From assembly GCA_903934325.1 (NCBI GenBank), contig CAIZNH010000041.1, positions 90,187 to 154,186 on the forward strand: 64,000 bases of DNA, given 5' to 3'. Source of the stretch: an uncultured Alphaproteobacteria bacterium. Its GTDB lineage: Bacteria > Pseudomonadota > Alphaproteobacteria > Sphingomonadales > Sphingomonadaceae. The notes beneath the pieces were generated by a model. That model saw only the letters and a program-made list of their open reading frames with translations, made no database searches and was not told where the DNA came from. Shown here piece by piece: positions 33,467 through 42,237 of this stretch (position 1 is the stretch's first letter; every line of letters starts with the position of its first letter). Made by a program: the position numbers and the translations under genes.

Positions 33467-34243
33467 ATGGGAATGAAGCGCGAAGCCTATGAAGAGGCGC
33501 TAAAGCCACTGACGCTCGAACTGGTCAGCTTGGCGCGCTGGGTGAAGGCGACGGACGCGCGGGTGGTGGTGCTGTTCGAGGGGCGCGACACGGCGGGCAA
33601 GGGCGGCGCGATCGGCGCGGTGCGCGAGGCGCTGAACCCGCGCCAGTGCCGCACCGTGGCCCTGTCCAAGCCGACCGAGGCGGAGATGGGGCAATGGTAT
33701 TTCCAGCGCTACATCGCCCACTTGCCGACCGCCGGCGAGATCGTGCTGTTCGACCGCTCATGGTACAACCGTGCAGGCGTCGAAAAGGTGATGGGCTATG
33801 CCGACGAGGCGCAGGTGAAGGCCTTCCTCAAGGCCGTTCCCGCCTTCGAGAAGCTGCTGGTGGATGATGGCATCCTGCTGTTCAAATACTGGCTCGCCGC
33901 CGACCAGGCCGAGCAGGAAGCGCGCCTGCGCGAGCGGCTGGAGGATCCGCTGAAGCGCTGGAAGCTTTCCCCCATCGATCTCGCCGCGCGGGCAAAATAT
34001 GATGACTACACCAAGGCGCGCGAGGCGATGCTGGAGGCGACCCACACCAAGCACGCCCCTTGGACGCTGGTAGATTTCAATGATCAGCGGCGCGGGCGGT
34101 TGACGCTGTTGCGCGATCTCCTGAGCCGCATCCCCGATACCCACGCGGAGCCCGAGGCGATCGACTTCCCCGATCTGGGCCGGGAGCCGGTGAAGGAAAG
34201 GTTCGGGGTGCTGAAGCCGATCCCCGATTTTCCGATCGATTAA
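33467..34243 (+). CDS. ppk2: Polyphosphate kinase 2
   Basis: Transfers phosphate between polyphosphate and nucleotides, usually to make NTPs from polyphosphate. The 258-residue single-domain protein has Walker A FEGRDTAGKGG and the downstream FDRSWYNRAGVE (Walker B, with catalytic residues), both diagnostic of PPK2. The ATG has the strong ribosome-binding site GGGGAGG. Its TAA overlaps the stop of the convergent hydratase gene in TTAA (34240-34243). Confidence 0.93.
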   Translation: MGMKREAYEEALKPLTLELVSLARWVKATDARVVVLFEGRDTAGKGGAIGAVREALNPRQCRTVALSKPTEAEMGQWYFQRYIAHLPTAGEIVLFDRSWYNRAGVEKVMGYADEAQVKAFLKAVPAFEKLLVDDGILLFKYWLAADQAEQEARLRERLEDPLKRWKLSPIDLAARAKYDDYTKAREAMLEATHTKHAPWTLVDFNDQRRGRLTLLRDLLSRIPDTHAEPEAIDFPDLGREPVKERFGVLKPIPDFPID

Positions 34244-35091
34244 AGCCCCGCGCTCGCCTGCGTCACCTGCCTGCCATCATCGGCGAAGGCGGCGAGGTCA
34301 TATCCCTTCTCGCCCTTCTTCATCACCAGATGCAGCGGCTCGTCCGCGATGGCGGGGGAAAGGCCGCGGAAGGCAAAAGAGCGCAACCGGTTCTCGCCCA
34401 ATTCCTGCGCCGCCAGTTGCAGCAGCAGGCTCGCCGTGAGCGGGCCGTGGACCACCAGCCCGCGATAGCGCTCGACATCGCGGGCATAGGGCGCGTCGTA
34501 ATGGATGCGGTGGGTGTTGAAGGTCAGCGCCGAATAGCGGAACAGCAGCCGCGCATCGGGAGTGATGGTGCGGGTCGCCTCCCAGCCTGCGGGATCGAAG
34601 CGACCCTCGCCCGGCGGCGGCGGGCTGAGCGGGGCGTCGGGCGCGGCGGCATCGCGGTAGACCAGCGTCTGTGTCTCGATCACCGAGGGTGTGCCATTGG
34701 CGGTGGTGGTGTGTTCGACGTCGACGAAAGCGAGCCGGCCCGAACCGCCCTCCTTCTCGCTCACCGAAGCAACCTTGCTGCGGCGCTCGATCACGGCCCC
34801 GATGGCGATCGGGGCGACGAACTGCATTCTCGATGAGGCCCACATCCGGCGCGGCATGGGAAAGGGCGGCAGGAAGCTCTGCGGCGAGGTGTCTCGCTGA
34901 GGGTGGCCGTCCTCGCCGAGGCTAGCCGAGGGTGCTTGCGGGGTGCACAGCGCCAGATGCACGCCCTGCGGCATGATCCGTGACGGAGGGGGCGGCAGAT
35001 CGAAGGTGGCGAGCCAGCGGGCCGCGAGCGCTTCGTCCAGCCGGTCTGCGGCGCGGGCTTCGCGCCCGATCCACGCGGTGAAATCGGTCAT
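34240..35091 (-). CDS. FAS1/MaoC-type dehydratase (mesaconyl-CoA hydratase-like)
   Basis: A 283-residue two-part hot-dog protein. The N-terminal half matches MaoC-type N-terminal dehydratase domains (IGREARAADRLDEALAARW). The C-terminal half contains LLFRYSALTFNTHRIHYD and YARDVERYRGLVVHGPLTASLL, the usual substrate-side segment. It probably hydrates an enoyl-CoA in the degradative pathway of its neighbours. The ATG at 35091 overlaps the thiolase stop (ATGA at 35088-35091), so it is translationally coupled and is the last gene of the cluster. Confidence 0.87.
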   Translation of the reverse strand: MTDFTAWIGREARAADRLDEALAARWLATFDLPPPPSRIMPQGVHLALCTPQAPSASLGEDGHPQRDTSPQSFLPPFPMPRRMWASSRMQFVAPIAIGAVIERRSKVASVSEKEGGSGRLAFVDVEHTTTANGTPSVIETQTLVYRDAAAPDAPLSPPPPGEGRFDPAGWEATRTITPDARLLFRYSALTFNTHRIHYDAPYARDVERYRGLVVHGPLTASLLLQLAAQELGENRLRSFAFRGLSPAIADEPLHLVMKKGEKGYDLAAFADDGRQVTQASAGL

Positions 35092-36314
35092 GCGGCCCGC
35101 TCGAACACCGCCGCGATGCCCTGACCACCACCGATGCACATGGTCTCGAGCCCGTAGCGCACACCGCGCCGGTGCATCTCGTGCGCCATGTCGGCAAGGA
35201 TGCGCCCGCCGGTTGCGCCGATGGGGTGGCCGAGGCTGATGCCCGATCCGTTGACGTTGAGGATCTCGCGGCGGCTATCGTCTGCCGACCAGCCCCAGCC
35301 CTTGAGCACCGCGAGCACCTGCGGGGCGAAGGCTTCGTTGAGTTCGACCATGCCGATATCGTCCCACGAATATCCGCGCCGTTCGAACAGGCGCTCCACG
35401 GCGGGCACCGGGCCGATGCCCATGCGCGAGGGATCGCAGCCCGCCGCCGCCCAGCCGCCGAACCACAGCATGGGCTCAAGGCCCAGTTCCTCGAGCTTGT
35501 CCTCCGCGACCACCAGACAAGCCGCCGCCGCGTCGTTCTGCTGACTGGCATTGCCGGCGGTGACGATGGCTGCTGGATCGCGCTTCAGATCGATCGGCGA
35601 GAGTTTGCCCAGCGTCTCCATCGAGGCATCCGTGCGGTAGCCCTCGTCATGATCGAAGATCACCGGATCGCCCTTCCGCTGCGGGATTGCGACGGGGACG
35701 AGCTGCTCGGCAAAGCGGTTCTCGGCCCAGGCCTTTGCCGCGTTCTGGTGGCTGCGCACCGCGAAGGCGTCGGCGTCTTCGCGAGAAATGTCGTAATCCT
35801 TGGCGAGGTTCTCGGCGGTCTCGATCATGCCGGTGATGACCCCGAAGCGTTCGACCGGCTGGCTCATCACGCGCCCGCGCGAAAGGCGGTCATGCAGCAC
35901 CATGTCGCCCATCCGCACGCCCCCGCGCGCGGCGAGGGTGTAATGTTCGACGTTCGACATGGACTCGACGCCGCCTGCCACGACGACATCGGCCATCCCG
36001 GTCTCGACCATCATCGCCGCCGTCGCCACCGCCTGCACGCCCGAGCCGCAGCGGCGATCAAGCTGGAAGCCGGGGACTTCGATGGGCAGGCCCGCCGCCA
36101 GCCAGCTCCAGTGGCCGATCGCTGGCGCTTCGCCATTGCCGTAGCCTTGGGAGAACACCACGTCGTCCACCCGCGCCGGGTCGATGCCCGAACGCTCCAT
36201 CAGCGCCTTCAGGATCACCGCGCCCAATTGGCCCGCGTTCATGCTGGAAAGCCCGCAGAGGAACTTGCCCACCGGGGTGCGCAAGGGGGTGCAGATAGCG
36301 GCGCGTCTGGTCAT
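35088..36314 (-). CDS. Acetyl-CoA C-acyltransferase (thiolase)
   Basis: A 408-residue thiolase with Cys89 in LDRRCGSG, the His motif in GHPIGATGG and the second Cys in MCIGGGQG. It probably cleaves the 3-ketoacyl-CoA produced in this gene cluster, releasing acetyl-CoA. The stop overlaps the following dehydratase start. Upstream, 94 bp holding an inverted repeat pair separate it from the CoA-transferase gene, so the two genes may be read through on one transcript. Confidence 0.93.
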   Translation of the reverse strand: MTRRAAICTPLRTPVGKFLCGLSSMNAGQLGAVILKALMERSGIDPARVDDVVFSQGYGNGEAPAIGHWSWLAAGLPIEVPGFQLDRRCGSGVQAVATAAMMVETGMADVVVAGGVESMSNVEHYTLAARGGVRMGDMVLHDRLSRGRVMSQPVERFGVITGMIETAENLAKDYDISREDADAFAVRSHQNAAKAWAENRFAEQLVPVAIPQRKGDPVIFDHDEGYRTDASMETLGKLSPIDLKRDPAAIVTAGNASQQNDAAAACLVVAEDKLEELGLEPMLWFGGWAAAGCDPSRMGIGPVPAVERLFERRGYSWDDIGMVELNEAFAPQVLAVLKGWGWSADDSRREILNVNGSGISLGHPIGATGGRILADMAHEMHRRGVRYGLETMCIGGGQGIAAVFERAA

Positions 36315-36335
36315 TCTCTCAATCCTTCAAAACCT

Positions 36336-36400
36336 CCGTTCGCCTCGAGCGTAGTCGAGAGGCCTCGCGCAGGTGTCTCGACTGCGCTCGACACGAACGG
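36336..36400. repeat. REP-like inverted pair, CCGTTCG/TCGAG type
   Basis: Between the thiolase and CoA-transferase genes lie CCGTTCGCCTCGAG...GAGAGGC (36336-36363) and the inverted partner GTGTCTCGACTGCG...CGAACGG (36373-36400). A related pair occurs at 47313-47407. The CCGTTCG end and internal TCGA dyad are shared. Confidence 0.85.
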
Positions 36401-36408
36401 ATGTGGTG

Positions 36409-37632
36409 TCACTTGTCGCTCAACGCCACAGTCCCCGCGTCGACCAGCTTGCCGATCGCGCTTGAGGACAGGCCCAGCTTCTCGGCCAGCACTTCTTCGG
36501 AATGTTCGCCGAGATAGGGTGCGGGCGCGGGATCGCCGGGCTCGCGACCGGGCAGGTTCGCGAAAGAGCGGGTGGCGGGGTAGTCAAAGCCCGAAGGGTT
36601 GGCGGGCGCGGGGCCGAACAGCGGGTTGTTCGCCACCAGCTGCGCGTCATTCGCCGCCTCGTAGGCGGTGCGATAGCGCTCGAAAGTGCAGGCCTCGGCC
36701 GCCATGCGCGCTTCGAGGGCGGCATAGTCCATCGTCTCGGCGGCGCGCTGGAACAGATCGAACAGCGCGGCGCGGTGATTGAAGCGCGGGGTATCCCCGT
36801 CGGCAAAACGCACGCCATGCTCGGCTTCCAGCGCGGCGATGCCCGCTTCGACGCCGAAAGCCTTGACCAGCCCGCCCCACTGCTTGGGGGTAAGGGCTGC
36901 GACCATGAAGCGCACCCCGTCCTTCGCCCTGAAGTCGCGCCCGAAAGCGCCCCAGATCGCGTTGCCGAGCCGCTCGCGGTCGCCGCCGCGATAGAGCACT
37001 TCGGCCATCAGCCCCGCGTTCGCCATCGTCCCGATCGCGACGTCTCCCAAGGGCAGGCGCACCTCGCTGCCCTCGCCCGTGCGAGTGCGGTGGTGGAGCG
37101 CAGCGAGCATGGCGAAGGCGCCATAGGCTCCGGTGATGAAGTCCCACGCGGGCAGCACCTGATTGACGGGGGGCGCGCTGGCCGGATCCCAATCTTCCGG
37201 CCCCGTCATCAGCGGATAGCCGACAGCAGCGTTGACAGTGAAGTCCATCGCCTGGCGCCCGTCATGCCAGCCCATGACACGCAGGCTGATCATGTCCGCG
37301 CGCCTGGCGGCCATCGCGGCATGGCTAAGGAAGCTCTGCTCCGGAAGGTTGGTGATGCACTGGCCCACCGCGCTCGCCAGTTCCACCAGCAGCTCGCGCC
37401 CCTCGCCCGATTGCAGATCGAGCGCGACCGATTTCTTGGCGCGGTTCAAGTTCTCCCACGAGAGCGAGCGGCCCTCGCGCGTCAGCATGTAGCGGTTGTA
37501 ATCGAGCCCGCCCGCCTTGTGATCGACGCGGATCACCTCCGCCCCCATCTGCGCGCAATAGAGCCCTGCGGTGGGCGATGCGACGAAGCTGGAGACTTCG
37601 ACGATGCTCAGGTCATTGAGGAGGTTGTACAT
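36409..37632 (-). CDS. CaiB/BaiF family (class III) CoA-transferase
   Basis: A 407-residue class III CoA-transferase that moves CoA between acyl groups without an ATP cost. Recognisable blocks are GAEVIRVDHKAGG near the N-terminus, SVALDLQSGEG, and WDFITGAYGAFAML, which contains the likely active-site Asp. It probably activates the acid that the downstream thiolase/dehydratase and upstream acyl-CoA dehydrogenase degrade. A structured repeat element separates it from the dehydrogenase. Confidence 0.9.
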   Translation of the reverse strand: MYNLLNDLSIVEVSSFVASPTAGLYCAQMGAEVIRVDHKAGGLDYNRYMLTREGRSLSWENLNRAKKSVALDLQSGEGRELLVELASAVGQCITNLPEQSFLSHAAMAARRADMISLRVMGWHDGRQAMDFTVNAAVGYPLMTGPEDWDPASAPPVNQVLPAWDFITGAYGAFAMLAALHHRTRTGEGSEVRLPLGDVAIGTMANAGLMAEVLYRGGDRERLGNAIWGAFGRDFRAKDGVRFMVAALTPKQWGGLVKAFGVEAGIAALEAEHGVRFADGDTPRFNHRAALFDLFQRAAETMDYAALEARMAAEACTFERYRTAYEAANDAQLVANNPLFGPAPANPSGFDYPATRSFANLPGREPGDPAPAPYLGEHSEEVLAEKLGLSSSAIGKLVDAGTVALSDK

Positions 37633-37667
37633 CTAATTGGAAACCTATCGTGCTTGCCGCAGGAACC

Positions 37668-37764
37668 GGCTCGCTTGCGAGCCGCAAGCGCGAACGCGCG
37701 CCCGCAGCGACGCGACCTTCAGGTCGCATGAGCGAGGATTTCGCGCGCCGGAGGGCGTGCGAAA
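37668..37764 (+). repeat. Structured GC-rich intergenic repeat (GCAAGCGC family), copy 1
   Basis: Three hairpins in order: GGCTCGC/GCGAGCC (37668-37683), GCGACC/GGTCGC with loop TTCA (37712-37727), and a TTTCGC-GCGCC/GGCGT-GCGAAA stem with loop GGAG (37739-37764). Between them are GCAAGCGCG...CGCGCCCGCAGCGA and ATGAGCGAGGA. A second copy at 44556-44640 has a compensating middle hairpin. The element fills almost the whole gap between CoA-transferase and acyl-CoA dehydrogenase. Confidence 0.85.
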
Positions 37765-37766
37765 AA

Positions 37767-38966
37767 TCAAGAATCCCTCCACTCACGCAGCATGTGCTTG
37801 GCGATCTGGAGCTGGAGGATCTGCGTCGTGCCTTCGTAGATGCGGTAGATGCGCGCATCGCGGAAGAAGCGTTCGGCGTCATATTCGGCCAGATACCCGG
37901 CACCGCCGTAGATCTGCACCACACGGTCCACCACGCGGCCGCACATCTCGCTGGCGAAGACCTTGAAGGCGGCGGCCTTGACGAGGATGTTCTCCCCCGC
38001 ATCGGCGCGGGCGGTGACGTCCTTCATTATCGCTTCGGCAGCATAGATCTCGATCTCGCTGTCGGCGAGCATCTGCTGGATCAGCTGGAAGTTGGCGATG
38101 GGTTCGCCAAAGGCCTTGCGCTCGTTGGCATAGCGCAGCGCGGAATCGAGCGCGCGGCGGGCATAGCCGGTCGCCGCTGCGCCCACCGAAATGCGCCCGT
38201 TGTCGAGGCTCTTCATCGCGAAGACAAAACCCTTGCCGGTCTCCCCGCCAAGCAGCGCATCGCCCGGCACGCGCACATCATCGAGCATGATGTCGGAGAT
38301 GTGGCTGCCTGACTGGCCCATTTTCTTGTCCGGCGACCCGCGCGAGACGCCCGGCGAATTCATCGGCACAAGAAAGGCGGAGACGTGGGCGTTCTTGGGC
38401 AGCGCCTCCTTGCTGGTGCGCGCCATGATCAGCGCGACATCGGCGTGGGGGGCGTTGGTGATGTAACGCTTGGTGCCGTTGAGGATCCAGCCATTGCCGT
38501 CCGGATCGGGCACGGCGGTGGTCGCAAGGCCCGCGCTGTCGCTGCCCGAACCCGGCTCGGTGAGGCCGAAGCAGGCGATGCGCCCCTTGGCGATCTTAGG
38601 ATACCATTCGGCCTTCTGGGCCTCGGTCGCGCCGTTCTTGAGCGCGCTCGCGAACATGCCGACATTGATCGAGAAGATCGAGCGATAGGCGGGAGCGGCA
38701 TAGGCCATGATGTTCACGACGCGGGCATATTGCGTCATGTTGAGCCCCGCGCCGCCATATTCCTCGGGCACGGAGAGGCCGAACAGGCCCATTTCGCGCA
38801 TTTCCGCGATGATATCCTCGGGGATGCGATCATCGGCGATCACCTGCGCTTCGGCAGGGATCAGGCGTTCGCGGACGTAGCGGGTGAGCTGCTCGGCGAA
38901 CTGCTCGAAACTGTCCTCGTCCATTCCCGGGTTACGGCTCGCGGCAATCGCGGATGCGGCGTTCAT
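37767..38966 (-). CDS. Acyl-CoA dehydrogenase
   Basis: A 399-residue flavoenzyme that forms the alpha,beta double bond of an acyl-CoA. Family signatures CFGLTEPGSGSDSAG (substrate and FAD contacts) and the C-terminal IYRIYEGTTQI are present; the latter carries the catalytic Glu. It is the first gene of the minus-strand catabolic set: dehydrogenase, CoA-transferase, thiolase, dehydratase. Chain length or ring specificity cannot be predicted. Electron transfer flavoprotein genes are not in the window. Confidence 0.93.
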   Translation of the reverse strand: MNAASAIAASRNPGMDEDSFEQFAEQLTRYVRERLIPAEAQVIADDRIPEDIIAEMREMGLFGLSVPEEYGGAGLNMTQYARVVNIMAYAAPAYRSIFSINVGMFASALKNGATEAQKAEWYPKIAKGRIACFGLTEPGSGSDSAGLATTAVPDPDGNGWILNGTKRYITNAPHADVALIMARTSKEALPKNAHVSAFLVPMNSPGVSRGSPDKKMGQSGSHISDIMLDDVRVPGDALLGGETGKGFVFAMKSLDNGRISVGAAATGYARRALDSALRYANERKAFGEPIANFQLIQQMLADSEIEIYAAEAIMKDVTARADAGENILVKAAAFKVFASEMCGRVVDRVVQIYGGAGYLAEYDAERFFRDARIYRIYEGTTQILQLQIAKHMLREWRDS

Positions 38967-39037
38967 GTGTGTGGTGTCCTTGGCGGGTGCAACCCTGCCG
39001 GCACGGCGGGCCGCTGGTCGTTAGGGGGTCGGTCGGT

Positions 39038-39265
39038 TCACTGGCCGGACGGGGCGGGCGTGTCGCCTGTCATTTCGGCAGCAGGCGCAGGCGGCGGGCC
39101 GGCTTCGGGCGGCAGGCTGCGCTTGTCGAGCATCTCGGCTGCCTCGTCCAATGCCTTGGCCTCGCCCTCGCTTACCCCGCCCGGTGCTTCAGCGCCGCCA
39201 TCGCTGCAAGCGGCCAGCAGAACGCTGGCGGCAAGCATCACCAGGACGGACGCGGCGCGGCGCAA
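39038..39265 (-). CDS. Small lipoprotein
   Basis: A 75-residue predicted lipoprotein. The signal MRRAASVLVMLAASVLLAAC ends in the lipobox LAAC, followed by a short acidic and Pro-rich mature part with no recognised domain. It follows another small lipoprotein gene after only 2 bp, so the pair forms one unit. Function unknown; the mature region is too small and low in complexity to assign. Confidence 0.6.
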   Translation of the reverse strand: MRRAASVLVMLAASVLLAACSDGGAEAPGGVSEGEAKALDEAAEMLDKRSLPPEAGPPPAPAAEMTGDTPAPSGQ

Positions 39266-39267
39266 GC

Positions 39268-39555
39268 TTACTGTCCGGCGGTTTCAGCAGCCGCGGCTGC
39301 CTCTGCGGCGACATCGGCGGCGGCATCGGCCGCATCCGAGGCGGTGGCGGACGGCGTCTCTTCGGCACCCGGCGCATCGGTGGCGGTCGCATCGGCATCG
39401 GCCGCGGGTGTCTCGTTCACCGGAGCCAGCGCTTCATCGGCGGGCATTTCGACCGTGTCGGCGCTCGCCTCGGTCGATGCGTCATCGGCGCTGCCGCAAG
39501 CGGCCAGCAACAGCATCGCAGGGATAGCCAGAGCCAGGGGGGCAATCTTTGTCAT
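39268..39555 (-). CDS. Small acidic lipoprotein
   Basis: A 95-residue predicted lipoprotein: signal MTKIAPLALAIPAMLLLAAC with lipobox, then an extremely Ala-, Asp-, Glu- and Thr-rich tail (for example DAADAAADVAAEAAAAAE). Such tails are natively disordered and often serve as spacers. The ATG at 39555 has GGAGAG upstream; the open frame reading further upstream is spurious. It sits 2 bp before a second small lipoprotein, and both precede the acyl-CoA dehydrogenase. Confidence 0.62.
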   Translation of the reverse strand: MTKIAPLALAIPAMLLLAACGSADDASTEASADTVEMPADEALAPVNETPAADADATATDAPGAEETPSATASDAADAAADVAAEAAAAAETAGQ

Positions 39556-39697
39556 CGCAAACTCTCTCCTCGGGCGGGTGTTCGAACCGCTCCCTGCAAG
39601 CCATAACCAAGCCGATGGGGCAACGCCAAGTGTCAAATGGGCACACCTCCTCCACAAGCGGTGGTGAGGCATGGCGGGCGCGGGTATGATTGCAGCC

Positions 39698-40665
39698 ATG
39701 ATGAACAAGCGCCTGACTTCCGCCGCCGCCCTTGGCCTCATTGCGGCCACCGCCCTGCCTTCGGCCAGCCTCGTCGCCCAGCCTGCCGCGCCTGCTGCGG
39801 CTGCCTTCACCGTCGTCGAAACGGGCGGGAGTATTCGAGCCTGCAGGACGCGATCGACGCGGTCGGCAACAGCCGCGCCACGATCCGCATCGCGCCCGGC
39901 ACCTACCGCGAATGTGCGGTGCAGGAGCAGGGGGTGATCGTTTACGAAGCCGCCGAACCCGGCAGTGCCACGCTGGCGGGCCGCGCCTGCGAGGGCAAAG
40001 CGGCGCTGGTGCTGCGCGGCACGGGGGCGGAGATTCGCGGGCTCGGCTTCACCGGCATCAATGTCGATGACGGCAATGGCGCCGGCATCCGGCTGGAGGC
40101 GGGCATGCTCAATGTCGCCTATGCGCGCTTCACCAACAGCCAGCAGGGCATCCTCACCGCCGCCGATCCTTCGATCCGCGTCTATATCCTGCGCTCCACC
40201 TTCAGCGGGCTCGGCACCTGCGAGAACGACGCGGGCTGCGCGCATTCGCTCTATATCGGCGACATCGCCTCGCTCACCGTGCGCGAGAGCCGGTTCGAGC
40301 GCGGCACCGGCGGCCACTACCTCAAGGCCCGCGCCGCCGAGGTCACCATCGAGAACAACAGCTTCGACGACGCGAACGGGCGCACCACCAATTACATGAT
40401 CGATCTGCCCGCCGGATCGCGCGGCCGGATTGCCGACAACTGGTTCGTGCAGGGCCGCGACAAGGAGAACTACTCCGCCTTTATCGCGCTGGGGGCGGAG
40501 GACATCCTCCACCCCTCGGCGGGCCTCAGGATCGAGAACAACGAAGCCCGCTTCGTCCCCGGCCTCAGCCGCCAGAGCGCCTTCCTCGCCGACTGGACCG
40601 GCGAGCGGGTGGTGATGCAGGGCAACCGGCTGGCGGGCGGGATCACGCAGTTCGAGAAGCGCTAG
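39698..40665 (+). pseudogene. Exported right-handed beta-helix repeat protein, frameshifted
   Basis: An ATG at 39698 (or 39701) begins a signal peptide (MNKRLTSAAALGLIAATALPSASLVA) that reads through to AFTVVETGG. The beta-helix continues in another frame from 39829: EYSSLQDAIDAVG...GTYREC, then parallel beta-helix repeats with NNSFDD, NWFVQG and ENNEARF. One base is missing in the GG between 39826 and 39829; restoring a codon such as CGG gives ETGREYSS. The fold is that of pectate-lyase-like or carbohydrate-binding right-handed helices, and no catalytic motif can be assigned. Its TAG stop overlaps the convergent GNAT stop in CTAG (40662-40665). Confidence 0.8.
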
Positions 40666-41174
40666 GTCGCCGGGGGATCAAAAGCCCGGACATAGCGCTG
40701 TTCGGTCGCGGGGATCGTTCCGTTCAGGCTCTTGACCTGAAACGCCCAGCCCAGCTCCCCGGCGAGCCACATTGGTGTGTTCTGTTCAAACCCGAAGCGC
40801 CCGTAGATCGCGGGATTGCCGAGCACCGTGATCCCCGCAACGCCGCGGCCGCGCATGATCTCTTCGCCCGCCTCGATCAGCGCGCGGCCAATCCCTCGCC
40901 CCTGATGGGCCGGATCGACCGCGACCGGCCCGAGCACCACCCAGCCTTGATCACCGTTCACCAGCAAGGCGGGCGAATAGGTGATCTGGCCGATGATCGC
41001 CCCGTCCTGTTCGGCCACCAACGATAGCAGCAGATCACCGTCGGCGCGCAGCCGGTCGACAACCTCCTGCTCGTCGCCGTCGGCATAGGGGCGGCCGATA
41101 AAGGCGCGCCGCACCATGTCGTGGATCGCCGCCTCGTCGCCGGGGCGTTCCTCGCGGAAGGTGACGGCGGTCAC
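40662..41174 (-). CDS. GNAT-family N-acetyltransferase
   Basis: A 170-residue cytoplasmic acetyltransferase with the acetyl-CoA binding motif VDPAHQGRGIGRALIEAG and the preceding strand VVLGPVAV. The layout resembles the YhbS subgroup. Substrate unknown. It starts at a GTG (41172-41174) that overlaps the ribA stop in GTGA, so it is co-translated with ribA. It converges on the interrupted beta-helix gene. Confidence 0.88.
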   Translation of the reverse strand: MTAVTFREERPGDEAAIHDMVRRAFIGRPYADGDEQEVVDRLRADGDLLLSLVAEQDGAIIGQITYSPALLVNGDQGWVVLGPVAVDPAHQGRGIGRALIEAGEEIMRGRGVAGITVLGNPAIYGRFGFEQNTPMWLAGELGWAFQVKSLNGTIPATEQRYVRAFDPPAT

Positions 41175-42199
41175 AACAGTAGATGCCCTGACCGATCGCG
41201 CTTGGTCGCCAGATAGCGGGCGTTGTGGGGGTTCTCCGGGAGCTGGTGCGGCACGCGCTCGCTGACCGTGATCCCCGCCGCCTCCAGCGCCGAGACCTTG
41301 GCCGGGTTGTTCGTCAGCAGGCGGATCGTGCCCGCCCCCAATAGCTCCAGCATCCGCGCCGCCACCGGGAAATCGCGCGCTTCATCGGGCAGGCCCAAGC
41401 GCTGGTTGGCCTCGACTGTATCGAACCCCTGATCCTGCAAGCGGTAGGCGCGCAGCTTGTTGACGAGGCCGATCCCGCGCCCCTCCTGCCGCATGTAGAG
41501 GAGGACACCCCAGCCGCCGCTGTCCCGCGCCTCGTGCGCCATGGCGTGGAGCGCTGCGTCCAGTTGCGGGCCGCAGTCGCATTTGAGGCTGCCGAGGATG
41601 TCGCCCGTCAGACACTCCGAATGGAGCCGCACCAGCGGCTGGCGGTCGCCTGACTGCTTGCCGATGATGAGGGCAACATGTTCGCGCAGGTCCGCCGCCG
41701 AGCGGAAGGCGACGATTTCGGCTTCCTCGCAAGCCGAGACCGGCAGGCGCGCGCGGGTGACGATGCGCAAGGCGCCCGCGTCGGCATAGGCGGCAAGATC
41801 GCTTGGCGTGACCGGCACCGCCTCGCCCGCATCCACCGGATCGACCAGAAACGCGGGCAGGATCCCCGCGATCCGCGCCAGTTCGAGCGCGGCGGCAGCG
41901 GTCTCGGCCCATTCGAGGCTCACCGCCTTGAACGGGCCTTTGAGCGGATTGCCGAGATCGAGCGCGGGGTCGGCCACCGGCAGCGCATCGCGCAGGGTGA
42001 AGGCCTCGCCCCCTGCGATCAGGACGGGAGCGTGGGGAACAGCCGCCTCGCGCTGGTTGGCGAGCTTCAGCGTGGCGGCGCGCGCGGCGGAGATCAGCAT
42101 CCGCTCGGCTTCCGCTCCTTGCGCAATCGCGGTCTCGACCGGGAGCAGAACCGGGCCGCCATCAAACGCCAGCGGCCAGCCGTGGCGCAGCGCATCCAC
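41171..42199 (-). CDS. ribA: GTP cyclohydrolase II with an N-terminal extension
   Basis: First step of riboflavin synthesis, opening GTP. The catalytic C-terminal part shows RLHSECLTGDILGSLKCDCGPQL (the three zinc cysteines), MRQEGRGIGLVNKLRAY and LTNNPAKV. The 342-residue protein has an extra N-terminal segment of about 150 residues with no recognised motif. An in-frame stop lies just upstream of the start, which is GTG at 42199. It may be a degenerate relative of the dihydroxybutanone-phosphate synthase domain that is often fused to RibA, but no active-site residues of that domain are evident. xthA lies just upstream on the same strand, its stop at 42238. Confidence 0.9.
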   Translation of the reverse strand: MDALRHGWPLAFDGGPVLLPVETAIAQGAEAERMLISAARAATLKLANQREAAVPHAPVLIAGGEAFTLRDALPVADPALDLGNPLKGPFKAVSLEWAETAAAALELARIAGILPAFLVDPVDAGEAVPVTPSDLAAYADAGALRIVTRARLPVSACEEAEIVAFRSAADLREHVALIIGKQSGDRQPLVRLHSECLTGDILGSLKCDCGPQLDAALHAMAHEARDSGGWGVLLYMRQEGRGIGLVNKLRAYRLQDQGFDTVEANQRLGLPDEARDFPVAARMLELLGAGTIRLLTNNPAKVSALEAAGITVSERVPHQLPENPHNARYLATKRDRSGHLLL

Positions 42200-42237
42200 C
42201 GCCTGCGCGGCGCGGCGTGACGGGGATGGCGGCTGCG

